Assembly (NCBI RefSeq): GCF_009791395.1
Contig: NZ_WSZK01000015.1
Span: forward strand, 1-64,000
Direction: 5' to 3'
DNA length: 64,000 nucleotides
From: Halomarina oriensis
GTDB lineage: Archaea; Halobacteriota; Halobacteria; Halobacteriales; Haloarculaceae
The notes under the pieces were generated by a model. The model was not told the DNA's origin and did no database searches. It was given only the letters and a program-made list of their open reading frames with translations. Positions 33,168 to 42,600 of this stretch are shown piece after piece. The translations under genes and the position numbers were made by a program. How positions within the stretch are numbered: position 1 is the first letter of the stretch; each line of letters starts with the position of its first letter.

Positions 33168-33557
33168 ATGAGCGTCCTTCAGGCGACCGGTGACGGTGAT
33201 CTGGCGGCGACGATTCTGGTGTTCGCCATCAACCTCATCGTCGGAACGGGGGCCATCCACCTCGGCGCGATGCTCGTCGTCGACCGGGACACGGGCTACG
33301 TCAGGGCGGGTATCACCGCGCTCGTGGGTGCCGTCGTGTGGGCGCTCGTCGTCTTCTTCCTACCGGGCGTGCCGGTGCTGGGACCGATACTCGGACTGGT
33401 CATCTTCGTGACGCTCATCAACTGGCAGTACCCCGGCGGGTGGGTCACGGCCGCCGCTATCGGTATCGTGGCGTGGCTGGTCGCCGTCGGCCTGCTGTGG
33501 GTACTGGCGACGTTCGACCTCGTCGGGTTCCAGGCACTCGGCGTCCCCGGCGCGTGA
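33168..33557 (+). CDS. Multi-pass membrane protein (129 aa)
   Basis: Four hydrophobic segments (ATILVFAINLIVGTGAIHLG, AGITALVGAVVWALVVFFLP, PILGLVIFVTLINWQYPGGW, TAAAIGIVAWLVAVGLLWVL). No family recognised. It sits between the CHAT locus and tRNA-Met. Confidence 0.7.
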   Translation: MSVLQATGDGDLAATILVFAINLIVGTGAIHLGAMLVVDRDTGYVRAGITALVGAVVWALVVFFLPGVPVLGPILGLVIFVTLINWQYPGGWVTAAAIGIVAWLVAVGLLWVLATFDLVGFQALGVPGA

Positions 33558-33609
33558 GGCGACCGGACGGACGGTCGCGTCGCTCTCCGAAGCGGTTCTG
33601 AACGAGAAG

Positions 33610-33748
33610 TGGCCGGGGTGGGCTCCGAACCCACGATCTCCGCATGTCCCAGGTGTGGAGTCCGGCGGGACTCCACGGGATGCGGGCAGTTGCCGCGCGA
33701 GTGTGAACCCTATGAGTGCGGCGCTATGTCCAGCTAAGCCACCCGGCC
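33610..33748 (-). tRNA. Elongator tRNA-Met(CAU) with intron
   Basis: Exon 1 is 33711-33748 (GGCCGGG acceptor, D arm, CCGCA, then CTCATA up to position 37), the 65-bp intron is 33646-33710, and exon 2 is 33610-33645 (A, TGCGG, variable loop AGATC, GTGGG-TTCGGAG-CCCAC, CCCGGCC, discriminator A). The intron lies between positions 37 and 38, the canonical archaeal site cut by the splicing endonuclease at a bulge-helix-bulge. Confidence 0.92.
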
Positions 33749-33830
33749 TGTCTCCGAATATCGCCGTTTCGCACTTGACTCTTCCCATCTTCTCCCAGGG
33801 TTTTATGAGACGATAGACAGACCGCGTGGC

Positions 33831-34793
33831 ATGGACACCCCCAGCCTGCTTTCGACCGAACTCGGCGACGACGCCGTCGACGCGAAGGTCCCGCTCGGCG
33901 GCGACGACCTGCTCGTCGTCACCCCCGCTCGAACGCTCGTCTATCGCTCCGAGGGCCTGCTGCGCGACGAGACGGTCGAGACGGTCACCCACGACGTCGA
34001 CCGGGTCGAGGTCACCGAGGGCCGACGCAAGACGACCATCGCCACGACGGCGATGGCTGGCGACCAGGAGTTCACCGTCCCGACCAAGCGTCTCGACGAC
34101 GTCCTCACGCCCTTCCTCAGCGGCGTCCTCCGTACCACCGGCGAGACCAGCGACGAGGAGGCCGTCCTCGCGGTCTACCGCTTCAGCGAACTCACGCTCG
34201 TCGTCACGGAGGGACGGGTCGTCAAACACGTTGGGACCGCGCTTTGGGACACGGACGCCGAGTCGTTCCCGTTCGAGGCCGTCACCGACTTCAGCGTCGA
34301 AGAGGGGAGCGTCGCCACCCAACTCGTGTTGACCGTCGACGGCCGGCCACAGCGAATCAAGGCCCCGAGCGAACGAGCGGGTGCGGTCCGTCAGACCCTC
34401 CAGCGTGCACTGTTCGACTACCACGGCGTCGACTCGCTGGTCGCACTCCGGACGAAGACCACGGCCGACGACGAGGAGGCCGACGGGGACACCGGTGGGA
34501 CCGACGACACCGACGATACCGCCGCCACCGACGAGGAGGAGGCTCCGACCCGGACCGTCGAACCGCTGCTCGGTGACGTCACCGACGGAGGGGCGAGCGA
34601 GGAGCGGACCGAGCACGCGGCGGCGAACGGGACCACGACGACTATCGACGAGCGAACGGCGACGATCCACAGCGACGAGGTGCTCGACCGCCTCGACGCG
34701 CTGGAGGCGACGGTCGACCACCAGACCGACCTCATCGAGCGCCAGCAGGAGACTATCGAGACGCTCATCGAGGAACTTCGGCAGGGTCGCTGA
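33831..34793 (+). CDS. Haloarchaeal conserved protein with C-terminal coiled coil (320 aa)
   Basis: Residues 1-200 are beta-rich (DAKVPLGGDDLLVVTPARTL, DRVEVTEGRRKTTIATTAMA, FPFEAVTDFSVEEGSVATQL) and resemble duplicated PH-like/DUF7115-type domains. Then comes a long acidic linker (DDEEADGDTGGTDDTDDTAA) and a C-terminal coiled coil (VLDRLDALEATVDHQTDLIE, RQQETIETLIEEL). Probably cytosolic; function unknown. DUF name given with low certainty. Confidence 0.7.
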   Translation: MDTPSLLSTELGDDAVDAKVPLGGDDLLVVTPARTLVYRSEGLLRDETVETVTHDVDRVEVTEGRRKTTIATTAMAGDQEFTVPTKRLDDVLTPFLSGVLRTTGETSDEEAVLAVYRFSELTLVVTEGRVVKHVGTALWDTDAESFPFEAVTDFSVEEGSVATQLVLTVDGRPQRIKAPSERAGAVRQTLQRALFDYHGVDSLVALRTKTTADDEEADGDTGGTDDTDDTAATDEEEAPTRTVEPLLGDVTDGGASEERTEHAAANGTTTTIDERTATIHSDEVLDRLDALEATVDHQTDLIERQQETIETLIEELRQGR

Positions 34794-34799
34794 CGGACG

Positions 34800-35006
34800 C
34801 TACTCCGAGAGCAGGCCCCGGACGACGAGGAACCCTCCAGCCCAGAGCACCCCCCAGCCCACGCCACTGGCGAGTGCGACCGTCGTCGAACCGCCGAGCA
34901 GGAACTGACCACCACCGTAGAGTGCGCCCGTGAGGAGCGCGAGCGCCAGGAACCAGACGGCCACGTGCTCTCGGAACCACGACTCTACGGCCCGGCCGAT
35001 GTCCAT
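34800..35006 (-). CDS. Two-TM membrane protein (68 aa)
   Basis: MDIGRAVESWFREHVAVWFL begins an amphipathic N-terminus, then LALALLTGALYGGGQFLLGG and VALASGVGWGVLWAGGFLVV are hydrophobic segments. Typical of small haloarchaeal membrane proteins. Converges with the preceding gene. Confidence 0.65.
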   Translation of the reverse strand: MDIGRAVESWFREHVAVWFLALALLTGALYGGGQFLLGGSTTVALASGVGWGVLWAGGFLVVRGLLSE

Positions 35007-35110
35007 ACACGGCGTGACGGTCCGAGCGTCAACAGCGTTGGGTCGGCGCTCTCGGGGGAGTCAGACGCAACACCAGCTACGACACGGCTCACGGGTGGGG
35101 TCTCGCGGGG

Positions 35111-35470
35111 TCAGGACTCCCGCCCGGTCACCTTCCGGATGCACGACGACCCGAACGGGCCGTGCTCGCCCGCCTGGAGGCGCATGAAGTAGCCCGTGGA
35201 GATGGACGCACCACAGCGCTTGCAGGTGAACTCGCCCTGCTTCTCGATCACCTCGCTCTGGAACTGCAGGAACCGGCCACCCGTCGGGCGGACGATGCCG
35301 TCCTCACGCGAGATGACGCCGCGCATCTCGGCGGTGTCGAGGATGGTCCGCGTCGTCGTCGGGTTGCTGGTGATGGTTTCGAGACGGTCGACACACTCGG
35401 CGAGCGAGAGCTCCTCGTGTTCGAGGCGTTCGAGCAGTTGGACGCCGAGTTCGACCGTCTCGTCGGTCAC
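35111..35470 (-). CDS. DUF5830 family protein with winged helix and zinc ribbon
   Basis: 119 residues. Winged-helix-like N-terminus (ELGVQLLERLEHEELSLAEC, RLETITSNPTTTRTILDTAE, MRGVISREDGIVRPTGG), then a zinc site (FTCKRCGASISTGYFMRLQA, FGSSCIRKVTG). Probably a DNA-binding regulator. The name DUF5830 is recalled from haloarchaeal proteins of this form. Confidence 0.75.
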   Translation of the reverse strand: MTDETVELGVQLLERLEHEELSLAECVDRLETITSNPTTTRTILDTAEMRGVISREDGIVRPTGGRFLQFQSEVIEKQGEFTCKRCGASISTGYFMRLQAGEHGPFGSSCIRKVTGRES

Positions 35471-35607
35471 GTCGGCCGATAGATGGTCGGGTAGCTTAAA
35501 CGGTCCGCCCGGCGTTGGCCGGCGGGCGACGGACGACGGCCACGAGCGGGCCGTGTCGACCCTCCGACGACCAGAAGGAACTTACCCGGCCCGTGGAATC
35601 GAGGCGT

Positions 35608-36264
35608 ATGGACGGCGCGACGCGACGACAGCTATCGGGGCTGGCCCTGGCCGTGGGTGTCGTCGTCGTCGCGTCACTGGCGGTGTCGCCACAGCGCGTG
35701 CTCGAACGCGTCGTCGCCGTCGCCGCCGACCCGGCCGCGTTCACGCTGGTCGTCCTCGTCCTCGCCCTCTGCCGACCCGTGGTCGCGTGGCCGATGACCC
35801 CGCTCGTCGGCGTCGTCGGCTACGTCTTCGGCGTGACCCTCCCCGCGCTGACGCTCGGCCTCACCGTCGCCACGGGGACGGCCGTCCTCCCGTACCTCCT
35901 CGCGCGACGCTACCGCCCCACCGAGGGCCTGCTCGGCTGGGTCGGGACGGCCGGCGCGGACTGTTTCGAGACGGCCGGCGACACCCGTGGGGTCGTCGCC
36001 GCTCGCCTCGCCCCCCTCCCGACGGACGTCGTCTCCTACGGCGCGGGCCTCTCGCGGGTCCCCGTCCGCCCGTACCTGCTGGGGACGGCACTCGGCGAGT
36101 CGCCGTGGGTCGTCGCCGCCCTCCTCGCCGGCCACTCGATGGAGACGCTGAGTACCGACGGTCTCTCCGGAGGTCTCCCGCTCGTGTTCGGCGGCCTCGC
36201 CGTCGGCACGCTGTTGCTCGGCGGCCCGGTCTACCGCCGACTCTCGGCGGGGACGCCGGAGTAG
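35608..36264 (+). CDS. TVP38/TMEM64 (VTT-domain) membrane protein
   Basis: 218 residues. Six or so hydrophobic stretches with the VTT marks VVAWPMTPLVGVVGYVFGVT and LAPLPTDVVSYGAGLSRVPV. These DedA-superfamily proteins scramble or transport lipids in other organisms. ATG 35608 is preferred over the upstream in-frame start at 35515, which lies in non-coding-like sequence. Confidence 0.85.
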   Translation: MDGATRRQLSGLALAVGVVVVASLAVSPQRVLERVVAVAADPAAFTLVVLVLALCRPVVAWPMTPLVGVVGYVFGVTLPALTLGLTVATGTAVLPYLLARRYRPTEGLLGWVGTAGADCFETAGDTRGVVAARLAPLPTDVVSYGAGLSRVPVRPYLLGTALGESPWVVAALLAGHSMETLSTDGLSGGLPLVFGGLAVGTLLLGGPVYRRLSAGTPE

Positions 36265-36292
36265 GCGGGGAGAGGGACTGCTGCCGGACGTT

Positions 36293-36412
36293 TCAGACGA
36301 ACGGGTCCGAGCAGTCGACCACGACGCCGTGGTTCGGGCAGACGTACTTGCAGTGGCGCTTGTACATCGGGGCCTCACAGAACGGACAGGGCCGACCACT
36401 GCGCTCGGTCAT
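36293..36412 (-). CDS. HVO_2523-type zinc-finger peptide (39 aa)
   Basis: MTERSGRPCPFCEAPMYKRH, then CKYVCPNHGVVVDCSDPFV. CPFC, C(x3)C and a terminal Cys match the haloarchaeal zinc-finger family with the hallmark PMYKRHCKYVCPNHG. One or two zinc ions would be needed for folding. Convergent with the VTT gene. Confidence 0.85.
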   Translation of the reverse strand: MTERSGRPCPFCEAPMYKRHCKYVCPNHGVVVDCSDPFV

Positions 36413-36514
36413 GGTGCGTCGTTCGTCGCGCGAGACTTAGGCCGTTGGGATTCGGGGGGAATTCTAGAACGAGTTCGGACAACCCGTTTACGTCGGCCGT
36501 CCCTCCGTGAACTC

Positions 36515-38020
36515 ATGAGCGCGTACGAAGCGAGAGTGCGAGCGACACTCCCTGCCGTCGGTGTCGCACTGGCCGCCGGGGTCGCCGGCGTCGCCGGGTC
36601 CTACGCCGTCACGGGAGCGACACCGGGCTACGTCGTCGCGCCCGTCGAGGGGGCGCTGTCCCGGGCGATGCCCGGCGAGGTGGTGACGTTCGCCATCACG
36701 ACGTTCGGCAGTCTCGGCCAGCAGTTGAACCTCCTCGCGGCGACGCTACTCGTCGTCGGAGCTATCGCGGCCGTCGCGTTCGGCGGCGTGGTCGTCGGTC
36801 GACGTGCGCCGCCGCTGGTCGGGGCGCTCGCGGCCGGCCTCGTCGTCGGTGTCGCCGCGGCGCTCGTGACGGGGACGCCCCTCGCAGGCGTCGGAACGGG
36901 ACTCCCGGTCGCCGTGGCGGTGGCTGCGGTCGACCTGTTCGGTCGGCGCACGACCGACACGACGGTCGACCCCGACCGCCGGAGCGCGCTGGGCGCACTG
37001 GCCGCTGCCTTCGCGTTCGGCGCACTGGGCCTGAACGTCGGCAACCGCCTCGGGAGCGCGAGCGACGATGCCGGCCCCACGGTCCAGGTGGGGAGCGCCG
37101 ACACCGCCAGCCTGCTCGACCAGGCCCGCCAGCGGTCGCTCGGCGTCGATGGACTCGAACCGCTCGTGAGCGACGCGTTCTACCAGGTCGACATCAACGC
37201 GGTCGACCCCGACCTCGACGCCGAGCAGTGGTCGATGCGCGTCACCGGGGCCGTCGAGAACGACCTCGAAATCGACTACGACGACCTGACGGCCCGCGAG
37301 TCCACCCCCGAGTTCGTCACGCTCCGGTGTGTCGGCGAACCGCTCAACGGCACGCAGATGGACACCGCGCTCTGGGAGGTCGTTCCGGTCGCACCGCTGC
37401 TCGACGAGGCCGGCGTCGGCGAGGAGAACTGCTGTGTGATGGCCCGCGCCGCGGACGGCTTCTACGAGGAGTTCCCGCTGTCGGCCCTCCGGAACGCCCG
37501 CATCGCCTACGCGATGAACGGCGAGACCCTCCCCCGCGGTCACGGCGCACCCGCCCGCCTACTCGTTCCCGGTCACTGGGGCGAGATCAACGTCAAGTGG
37601 CTCACCGAACTCGAACTCTTAGAAGAGGAGGCGACGGGCTACTGGGAGGAGCGAGGCTGGCACGGTACCGGTCCGGTCAACACCGTCGCCAAACTCCACG
37701 TCCTCAACCGGAACGAGGGGACCGTCGAGGTGGCGGGCCACGCCTACGCGGGGACCCGTGGCATCTCCCGGGTCGAAGTCTCGACGGACGGCGGGGAGAC
37801 CTGGACCGACGCCGACCTCTCCGACCCGCTGTCGGGGGCCGACGGCGAACCGGCCGAGGACGCCTGGCGACAGTGGGCCTACGAGTACGACGCTCCCGAC
37901 GCCGAACACGAGGTGGTCGTCCGTGCGTACGACGGCGACGGGAGGATGCAGCCACGCGAGGAGGCCGACGCCTTCCCCAGCGGCGCGTCGGGGTGGGTGT
38001 CGCGGACGGTGTCGCCGTGA
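36515..38020 (+). CDS. Membrane-anchored sulfite-oxidase-fold molybdoprotein
   Basis: 501 residues. Residues 1-190 hold about five TM segments (PAVGVALAAGVAGVAGSYAV, LNLLAATLLVVGAIAAVAFG, PPLVGALAAGLVVGVAAALV). The rest is the molybdopterin domain: FYQVDINAVDPDLDAEQWSM, the Mo-ligand Cys in FVTLRCVGEPLNGTQ, NARIAYAMNGETLPRGHGAP, ARLLVPGHWGEINVKWLTEL, and a dimerisation domain (VEVSTDGGETWTDADLS). The catalytic domain is after the TMs, probably outside the cell. Electron acceptor and substrate unknown (sulfite or a sulfoxide are possible). Confidence 0.85.
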   Translation: MSAYEARVRATLPAVGVALAAGVAGVAGSYAVTGATPGYVVAPVEGALSRAMPGEVVTFAITTFGSLGQQLNLLAATLLVVGAIAAVAFGGVVVGRRAPPLVGALAAGLVVGVAAALVTGTPLAGVGTGLPVAVAVAAVDLFGRRTTDTTVDPDRRSALGALAAAFAFGALGLNVGNRLGSASDDAGPTVQVGSADTASLLDQARQRSLGVDGLEPLVSDAFYQVDINAVDPDLDAEQWSMRVTGAVENDLEIDYDDLTARESTPEFVTLRCVGEPLNGTQMDTALWEVVPVAPLLDEAGVGEENCCVMARAADGFYEEFPLSALRNARIAYAMNGETLPRGHGAPARLLVPGHWGEINVKWLTELELLEEEATGYWEERGWHGTGPVNTVAKLHVLNRNEGTVEVAGHAYAGTRGISRVEVSTDGGETWTDADLSDPLSGADGEPAEDAWRQWAYEYDAPDAEHEVVVRAYDGDGRMQPREEADAFPSGASGWVSRTVSP

Positions 38021-38105
38021 CGTGGCGGGCCGTCCGACCGCGGACTCCGGTCCTCGCCGTAGCGACCGATGGAGTTACCACCACACACGAACCCCCTACT
38101 GACGG

Positions 38106-38378
38106 ATGGAGAAGGCACTCTGGTACCTGCTCGCGGGGACCCGCGGCGGCGCGAACCGGGCACGTATCATCCGTGCGCTCTCCGAGCGCCCCCGGAACGC
38201 CAACCAGCTTTCGGAGTGCCTGAACGTGGACTACAACACCGTGCGACACCACCTGGACATGCTACTGGAACACGACGTCGTCGAGACCGGCGGCGGTGAC
38301 TACGGGAAACTCTACTTCCTCACCGACCGCTTCGAGTACCACCGCGAACGGTTCGAGGAGATAACGGAGCACATCTGA
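38106..38378 (+). CDS. ArsR-type winged-helix regulator (90 aa)
   Basis: GANRARIIRALSERPRNANQ, LSECLNVDYNTVRHHLDMLL, then EHDVVETGGGDYGKLYFLTD: a full winged helix with the turn NVDYNTVRHHLDML and a short wing. The TGA overlaps the next ATG (TGATG at 38376-38380), so it is co-translated with a membrane protein and may be its sensor or regulator. Confidence 0.8.
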   Translation: MEKALWYLLAGTRGGANRARIIRALSERPRNANQLSECLNVDYNTVRHHLDMLLEHDVVETGGGDYGKLYFLTDRFEYHRERFEEITEHI

Positions 38379-38677
38379 TGACCACGATGGGAACCTGGGT
38401 GATGGTCGCCAGCGCCCTCGCAACGGTCAACCTCGTCCTTCTGGGCGTGTTGACCGCCGTCTGGGTGCGCAACTACCGGACGTTCCGGTCGGGGATGGTC
38501 GCCGGCCTCGTCGCCTTCGGCGCGGTGATGCTGGTCGAGAACGCCGTCGCCATCTACTTCTTCTTCAGCATGCAGTCGCTCTACTCGATGGACCCCGGCG
38601 TCCAGCAGGTGGTCGCACTGCTGCGCGGGTTGCAGGCGCTCGCACTGGCGTTCCTCACCTACGTCACGGTGAAGTAG
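38378..38677 (+). CDS. Membrane protein coupled to the ArsR-type regulator (99 aa)
   Basis: Three hydrophobic segments (WVMVASALATVNLVLLGVLT, MVAGLVAFGAVMLVENAVAI, VVALLRGLQALALAFLTYVT). The conserved-looking ENAVAIYFFFSMQSLYSMDP suggests a short amphipathic ending. No family recognised; translational coupling implies function with the regulator. Confidence 0.75.
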   Translation: MTTMGTWVMVASALATVNLVLLGVLTAVWVRNYRTFRSGMVAGLVAFGAVMLVENAVAIYFFFSMQSLYSMDPGVQQVVALLRGLQALALAFLTYVTVK

Positions 38678-38742
38678 TCGGAGGATGCCGCCGACGGCAG
38701 TTCTCGCCATCGGACGAAGAGTGAGGGCCGAAGCGTTTCCGA

Positions 38743-39525
38743 TTACTCCGTCGAGAGCGTCACCCGAATCACGTCGGCGACGGCGGGGTACTCGTAGCCG
38801 TTCACGTCCTCGACGGCCGCCACGGTGCCGCGTTCGACGAGGCCGACCCCCGCCCCACGCTGGCGCTGGACCTGATTCTCACCGACGCCCGGTTCCTCGT
38901 TGATCTCGGTCCCCGCGTCCCACAGCGCGACGAGGTCGGTCACGTTCCCCGAGACGGCGTCACCGTCGCGTGCGAACAGCGCGATGCCCTCGGGGTCGGG
39001 CGCGTAGAACAGGTCGTTCGAGGGGACGAACATCGTCGCAAAGGAGAGGTAGTCGCCCGCTCCCGCCTCGAACTCGACCTCGTAGACCCCGCCGGGGCCG
39101 ATAGGTGCCGGCCCGTCCGCACCCACCGGTGTCGTGAACGCACCGCTGTGCCTGACGTGTTCGTCGTGGCCCAGCGCCTCTGCGAGTCGCATCGGCGAGC
39201 CGTCCTCCGCGATCTCTTCGAGGCCGTTGTTTCGCTCCATCTCCCCGGGGGTGAAGAGCGGTTCGCCGTCGCGGTGGACCGCCCACGCACCCGGCGAGAG
39301 CGGTACTGGCTGTTCGGCGGCCTCCTCGTCGGTCGTCGTCAGCGTCAACCCCGTCGAGACGTTCTCGATACGGAGCGTGAACATCGTTCCCTCGCTGGCC
39401 GCCCCGAATCCGGTGACGCTCGCACCGAGCGCCAGTCCGCCCGCCGCGAGCGCCGTCGCGCCGAGGAACCGTCGGCGTGATACTGTACTGTCCGTCTCCG
39501 TCCCGTCGAGTGTGTCGTCGGTCAT
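38743..39525 (-). CDS. Tat-exported spondin-domain protein
   Basis: 260 residues, ATG 39525. The Tat signal SRRRFLGATALAAGGLALGA is followed by spondin-domain blocks: MFTLRIENVSTGLTLT, PLSPGAWAVHRDGEPLFTPG, GLEEIAEDGSPMRLAEALGH, GPGGVYEVEFEAGAGDYLSF, ATMFVPSNDLFYAPDPEGIA. Spondin-N domains mediate adhesion or matrix contact in animals; prokaryotic role is unknown. A perfect 16-bp palindrome precedes the gene. Confidence 0.85.
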   Translation of the reverse strand: MTDDTLDGTETDSTVSRRRFLGATALAAGGLALGASVTGFGAASEGTMFTLRIENVSTGLTLTTTDEEAAEQPVPLSPGAWAVHRDGEPLFTPGEMERNNGLEEIAEDGSPMRLAEALGHDEHVRHSGAFTTPVGADGPAPIGPGGVYEVEFEAGAGDYLSFATMFVPSNDLFYAPDPEGIALFARDGDAVSGNVTDLVALWDAGTEINEEPGVGENQVQRQRGAGVGLVERGTVAAVEDVNGYEYPAVADVIRVTLSTE

Positions 39526-39572
39526 GGTCTGCACCCGGACCTGCGCCGGAGGGGGGCATGAGGATTTTTCAA

Positions 39573-39588
39573 ACATCCTATAGGATGT
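39573..39588. promoter_or_regulatory. 16-bp perfect palindrome upstream of the spondin gene
   Basis: ACATCCTATAGGATGT lies 48-63 bp before the start at 39525, next to a T-rich stretch (39564-39569). Suggests a dimeric repressor site overlapping the promoter. Confidence 0.6.
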
Positions 39589-39689
39589 GTCACGAGTGGT
39601 TCTAGAATTCGTGCCGAGTTCGTCGACAGGAGTGCGAAGCCTCGCCGCTCGACGGGGTCGAAAAGCGGAGAGAACCGCGACAGTTCAGA

Positions 39690-42600
39690 TTACGAGCACT
39701 CGGACCAGCCACACGACTGGCAGGTCTTACAGCCCTCGCTCATGTACAGCGACATCGAGCCACAGGTCGGACACTCGGGGCTCTCGCCCGCCGCGATGAG
39801 GTCCTGGGTGATGTCGGCGTTCTCGTCGGTCGCGGCCCCGTTCTGCACGCCTTCGGGCGGGGTGTCGGCCTCGGCGGCCAGTCCGCCGTCGGTCTCGGGC
39901 GCACTGTCGACGTCGCCCTCGGCGAGTTCCGTGAGGTTCTGCTGTTTGGGGTAGGGCTTGTCTATCTCGTCGTCGAGGTAGCGACGCATCGCCGTCCCGA
40001 TGGCGTCGGGGATGGACTGGATCTGCTCGCCCTTGTCCCACGCGACCTTCGGCGAACGGGTGCCCTGCAGTTCGTCGACGATCTCCTCGGGGTCGACGCC
40101 CGAGCGCAGTGCCGTCGAGATGACCTTCGCCAGCGCCTCGGTGAAGGAGTTGGTGAACCCGCCGGAGTGGCCGATGTTGGCGAACAGCTCGAACGGGCGA
40201 CCGTGGTCGTCCTCGTTGATGTTGACGTATATCTTGCCGTAGCCGGTGTCGATGCGCTGGGTGACGCCGTGGAGCACGTCCGGACGGACCTGCTTCTCGG
40301 CGTAGTCCGGGGCCGCCGCGCCGCCGATGACGGCGTCGATCTCGGTGTCGAGCGCCGCGCGGACGTTCTCGTCGTCGAGGAACCCGTCGAGCCCACCGAA
40401 CATCTCCTCGATCTGGGAGACGATGGCCGCCGCGGCCTCCTCCTCGTCGGCGAACTCGGCGTTGTCCGCGCGCGTCGTCAGCACCTGCTTCGAGCGAGTA
40501 CCGTCGCGGTAGACGGTGACGCCCTTCCCACCGTGGTCGTAGATGTAGCGGTACACCTCGTCCATGTCCTCCTTCGAGGCACTGTTCGGGAAGTTACACG
40601 TCTTCGAGATGGCGGAGTCGACGCCCTGCTGACACGCCGTCTGGACGCTCGCGTGGTCGATACCCGAGAGGTCCGACGTGACGACGAACAGTTCGCCGAT
40701 AGCGTTCGGCACCGTCTCCAGTCCGGTCACGCCGTCGAACTCGTTGTTCGCCATCTGTTCTTGAGCCTCGCGCTTGGCGGCCTCGACGTCGATGTCGTTG
40801 GCCTCCAGCGTGCGCAGGAAGTAGTCGTCGAACTCGACGAGCATCTCGTCGCCCTGCACGTCGTCGGAGACGTTCTTGTAGTACGCGACGTTGAAGATGG
40901 GTTCACAGCCACCCGTCGTGTTGCCGACCATACTCGTCGTGCCGGTCGGGGCGATGGTGGTCGTGTTATGGTTGCGGATGGGGTAGCCCTCGGCCCAGTC
41001 GTCGGCGGACTCGCCGGTCTGGTGCTCGAACCACTCGCGGTACTCGGTGGGGTTCGCGTACTTCGAGTCGGCCCAGTCGTCGAACGAGCCACGCTCCTCG
41101 GCGAGGTCGTGGGAGGCGGCCTTCGAGCCGTGGTTGATCTGCATCATCAGCTGACGGGCGACCTCGTTGCCCTCCTCGCTCCCGTAGCGGATGCCCAGCT
41201 GGATGTAGAGTTGAGCGAGCCCCATGACGCCCAGTCCGATCTTCCGCATCTCGCGGACCTTCTCCTCGATCTTCGGCACCGGGAAGTCGCTCATCGTGAC
41301 GACGTTCTCCAAGAACCGCGTCCCGAGTTCGATGCGCCCCTCGAACGCCTCGGTGTCGATGGCCTCTTCGAGGAACGCGTCGACGGCCGATTCGAGGTCA
41401 CCGTCGTAGTTCTCGCGGAAGACGCGCCAGTCGGGAGCGTCCTCGGCGACGATGGTCGAGAGGTTGATGTGGCCGAGGTTACACGCCTCGTACTCCTCCA
41501 GCGGTTGCTCCCCGCAGGGGTTCGTGGCGAGGATGCGGTGGTCGGGGTGCTCCTCGACGTCGAAGGAGTGCTCCTTGTTGATGCGTTCGAGGTAGACGAC
41601 GCCGGGTTCGCCGTTCTCGTGTGCGCCCGAGACGATGCGGTCCCAGAGCACGTCGGCGGGAATCGACATCTCTTCGCCCGGTTCGATGTACTCGCCCAGC
41701 CCGTAGCGGGAGTACATCTCCCTGGTCTCCTCGGTGGCGACGTGCGGTTCCTCGGTGCGCGGGTTCTCGAAGACGTACTCCTCACCCGCGTACAGCGCGT
41801 CCATGAACTCGTCCGTGACGCCGACGGAGATGTTGAAGTTCGAGAGGTGGCCTTCGACGGCGTTCCGGAGGTGTTTGGGGACGCGGCCGTCCTCGTCGAT
41901 GAGGCCGCGTGCCTCCTCCAGCGCCTCTGAGAACGTCGTGTAGGTGTAGTCGTCGGGGTCGTTGAGTCGCAGGCAGTGCGCCAGGCTCACGTCCTTGTTC
42001 TTCGCGTGGATGAACTCGATGACGTCCGGGTGAGAGATGCGCATGACGCCCATCTGTGCGCCCCGGCGGGTGCCGCCCTGCGCGATGGTCTCGCACATCT
42101 GGTCGAACGTTCGCATGAACGTGATGGGGCCGGACGCGATACCCCCCGTGGAGCCGACGGCGTCGCCGAACGGTCGGAGTCGCCAGAACGCGTAGCCCAT
42201 CCCGCCGCCGGACTGGAACACCTCGGCGGCCTCCTTGGCGGTCTGGTGGATGTCGGTCAGGTCGTCCTCGGGCGAGTCGACGAAACACGCCGAGAGCTGC
42301 TGGAGTTCGCCGCCCGCGTTCATCAGCGTCGGCGAGTTCGGGATGAAAGAGAGGCGCTCCATCGTCTCCTGGAAGTCCTCGCGCACGCTCTCGACGTGCG
42401 AACGGAGGTCGGCGTCGAGTTCCGGGACGACGGTGTCGTAGGCGAACTTCGAGACGTTGTAGACGGAGAGTTCGGTCTCGGTGTCGGTGTCGGCGGTGGT
42501 GCCGGCCCCGAACACGTCGGCGGCGAGTTCGTCGCGCCGTGGGTGGTCGGGTTTGAGCTGTTCGGGCGTGACGGTCACCGTCTCGTCGCGCTTGCCCGCC

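Noticed and set aside
40167-41930. 587-residue plus-strand frame opposite nrdJ
   Set aside because: It is antisense to a well-recognised enzyme and has no motif; long antisense frames are common in GC-rich DNA.
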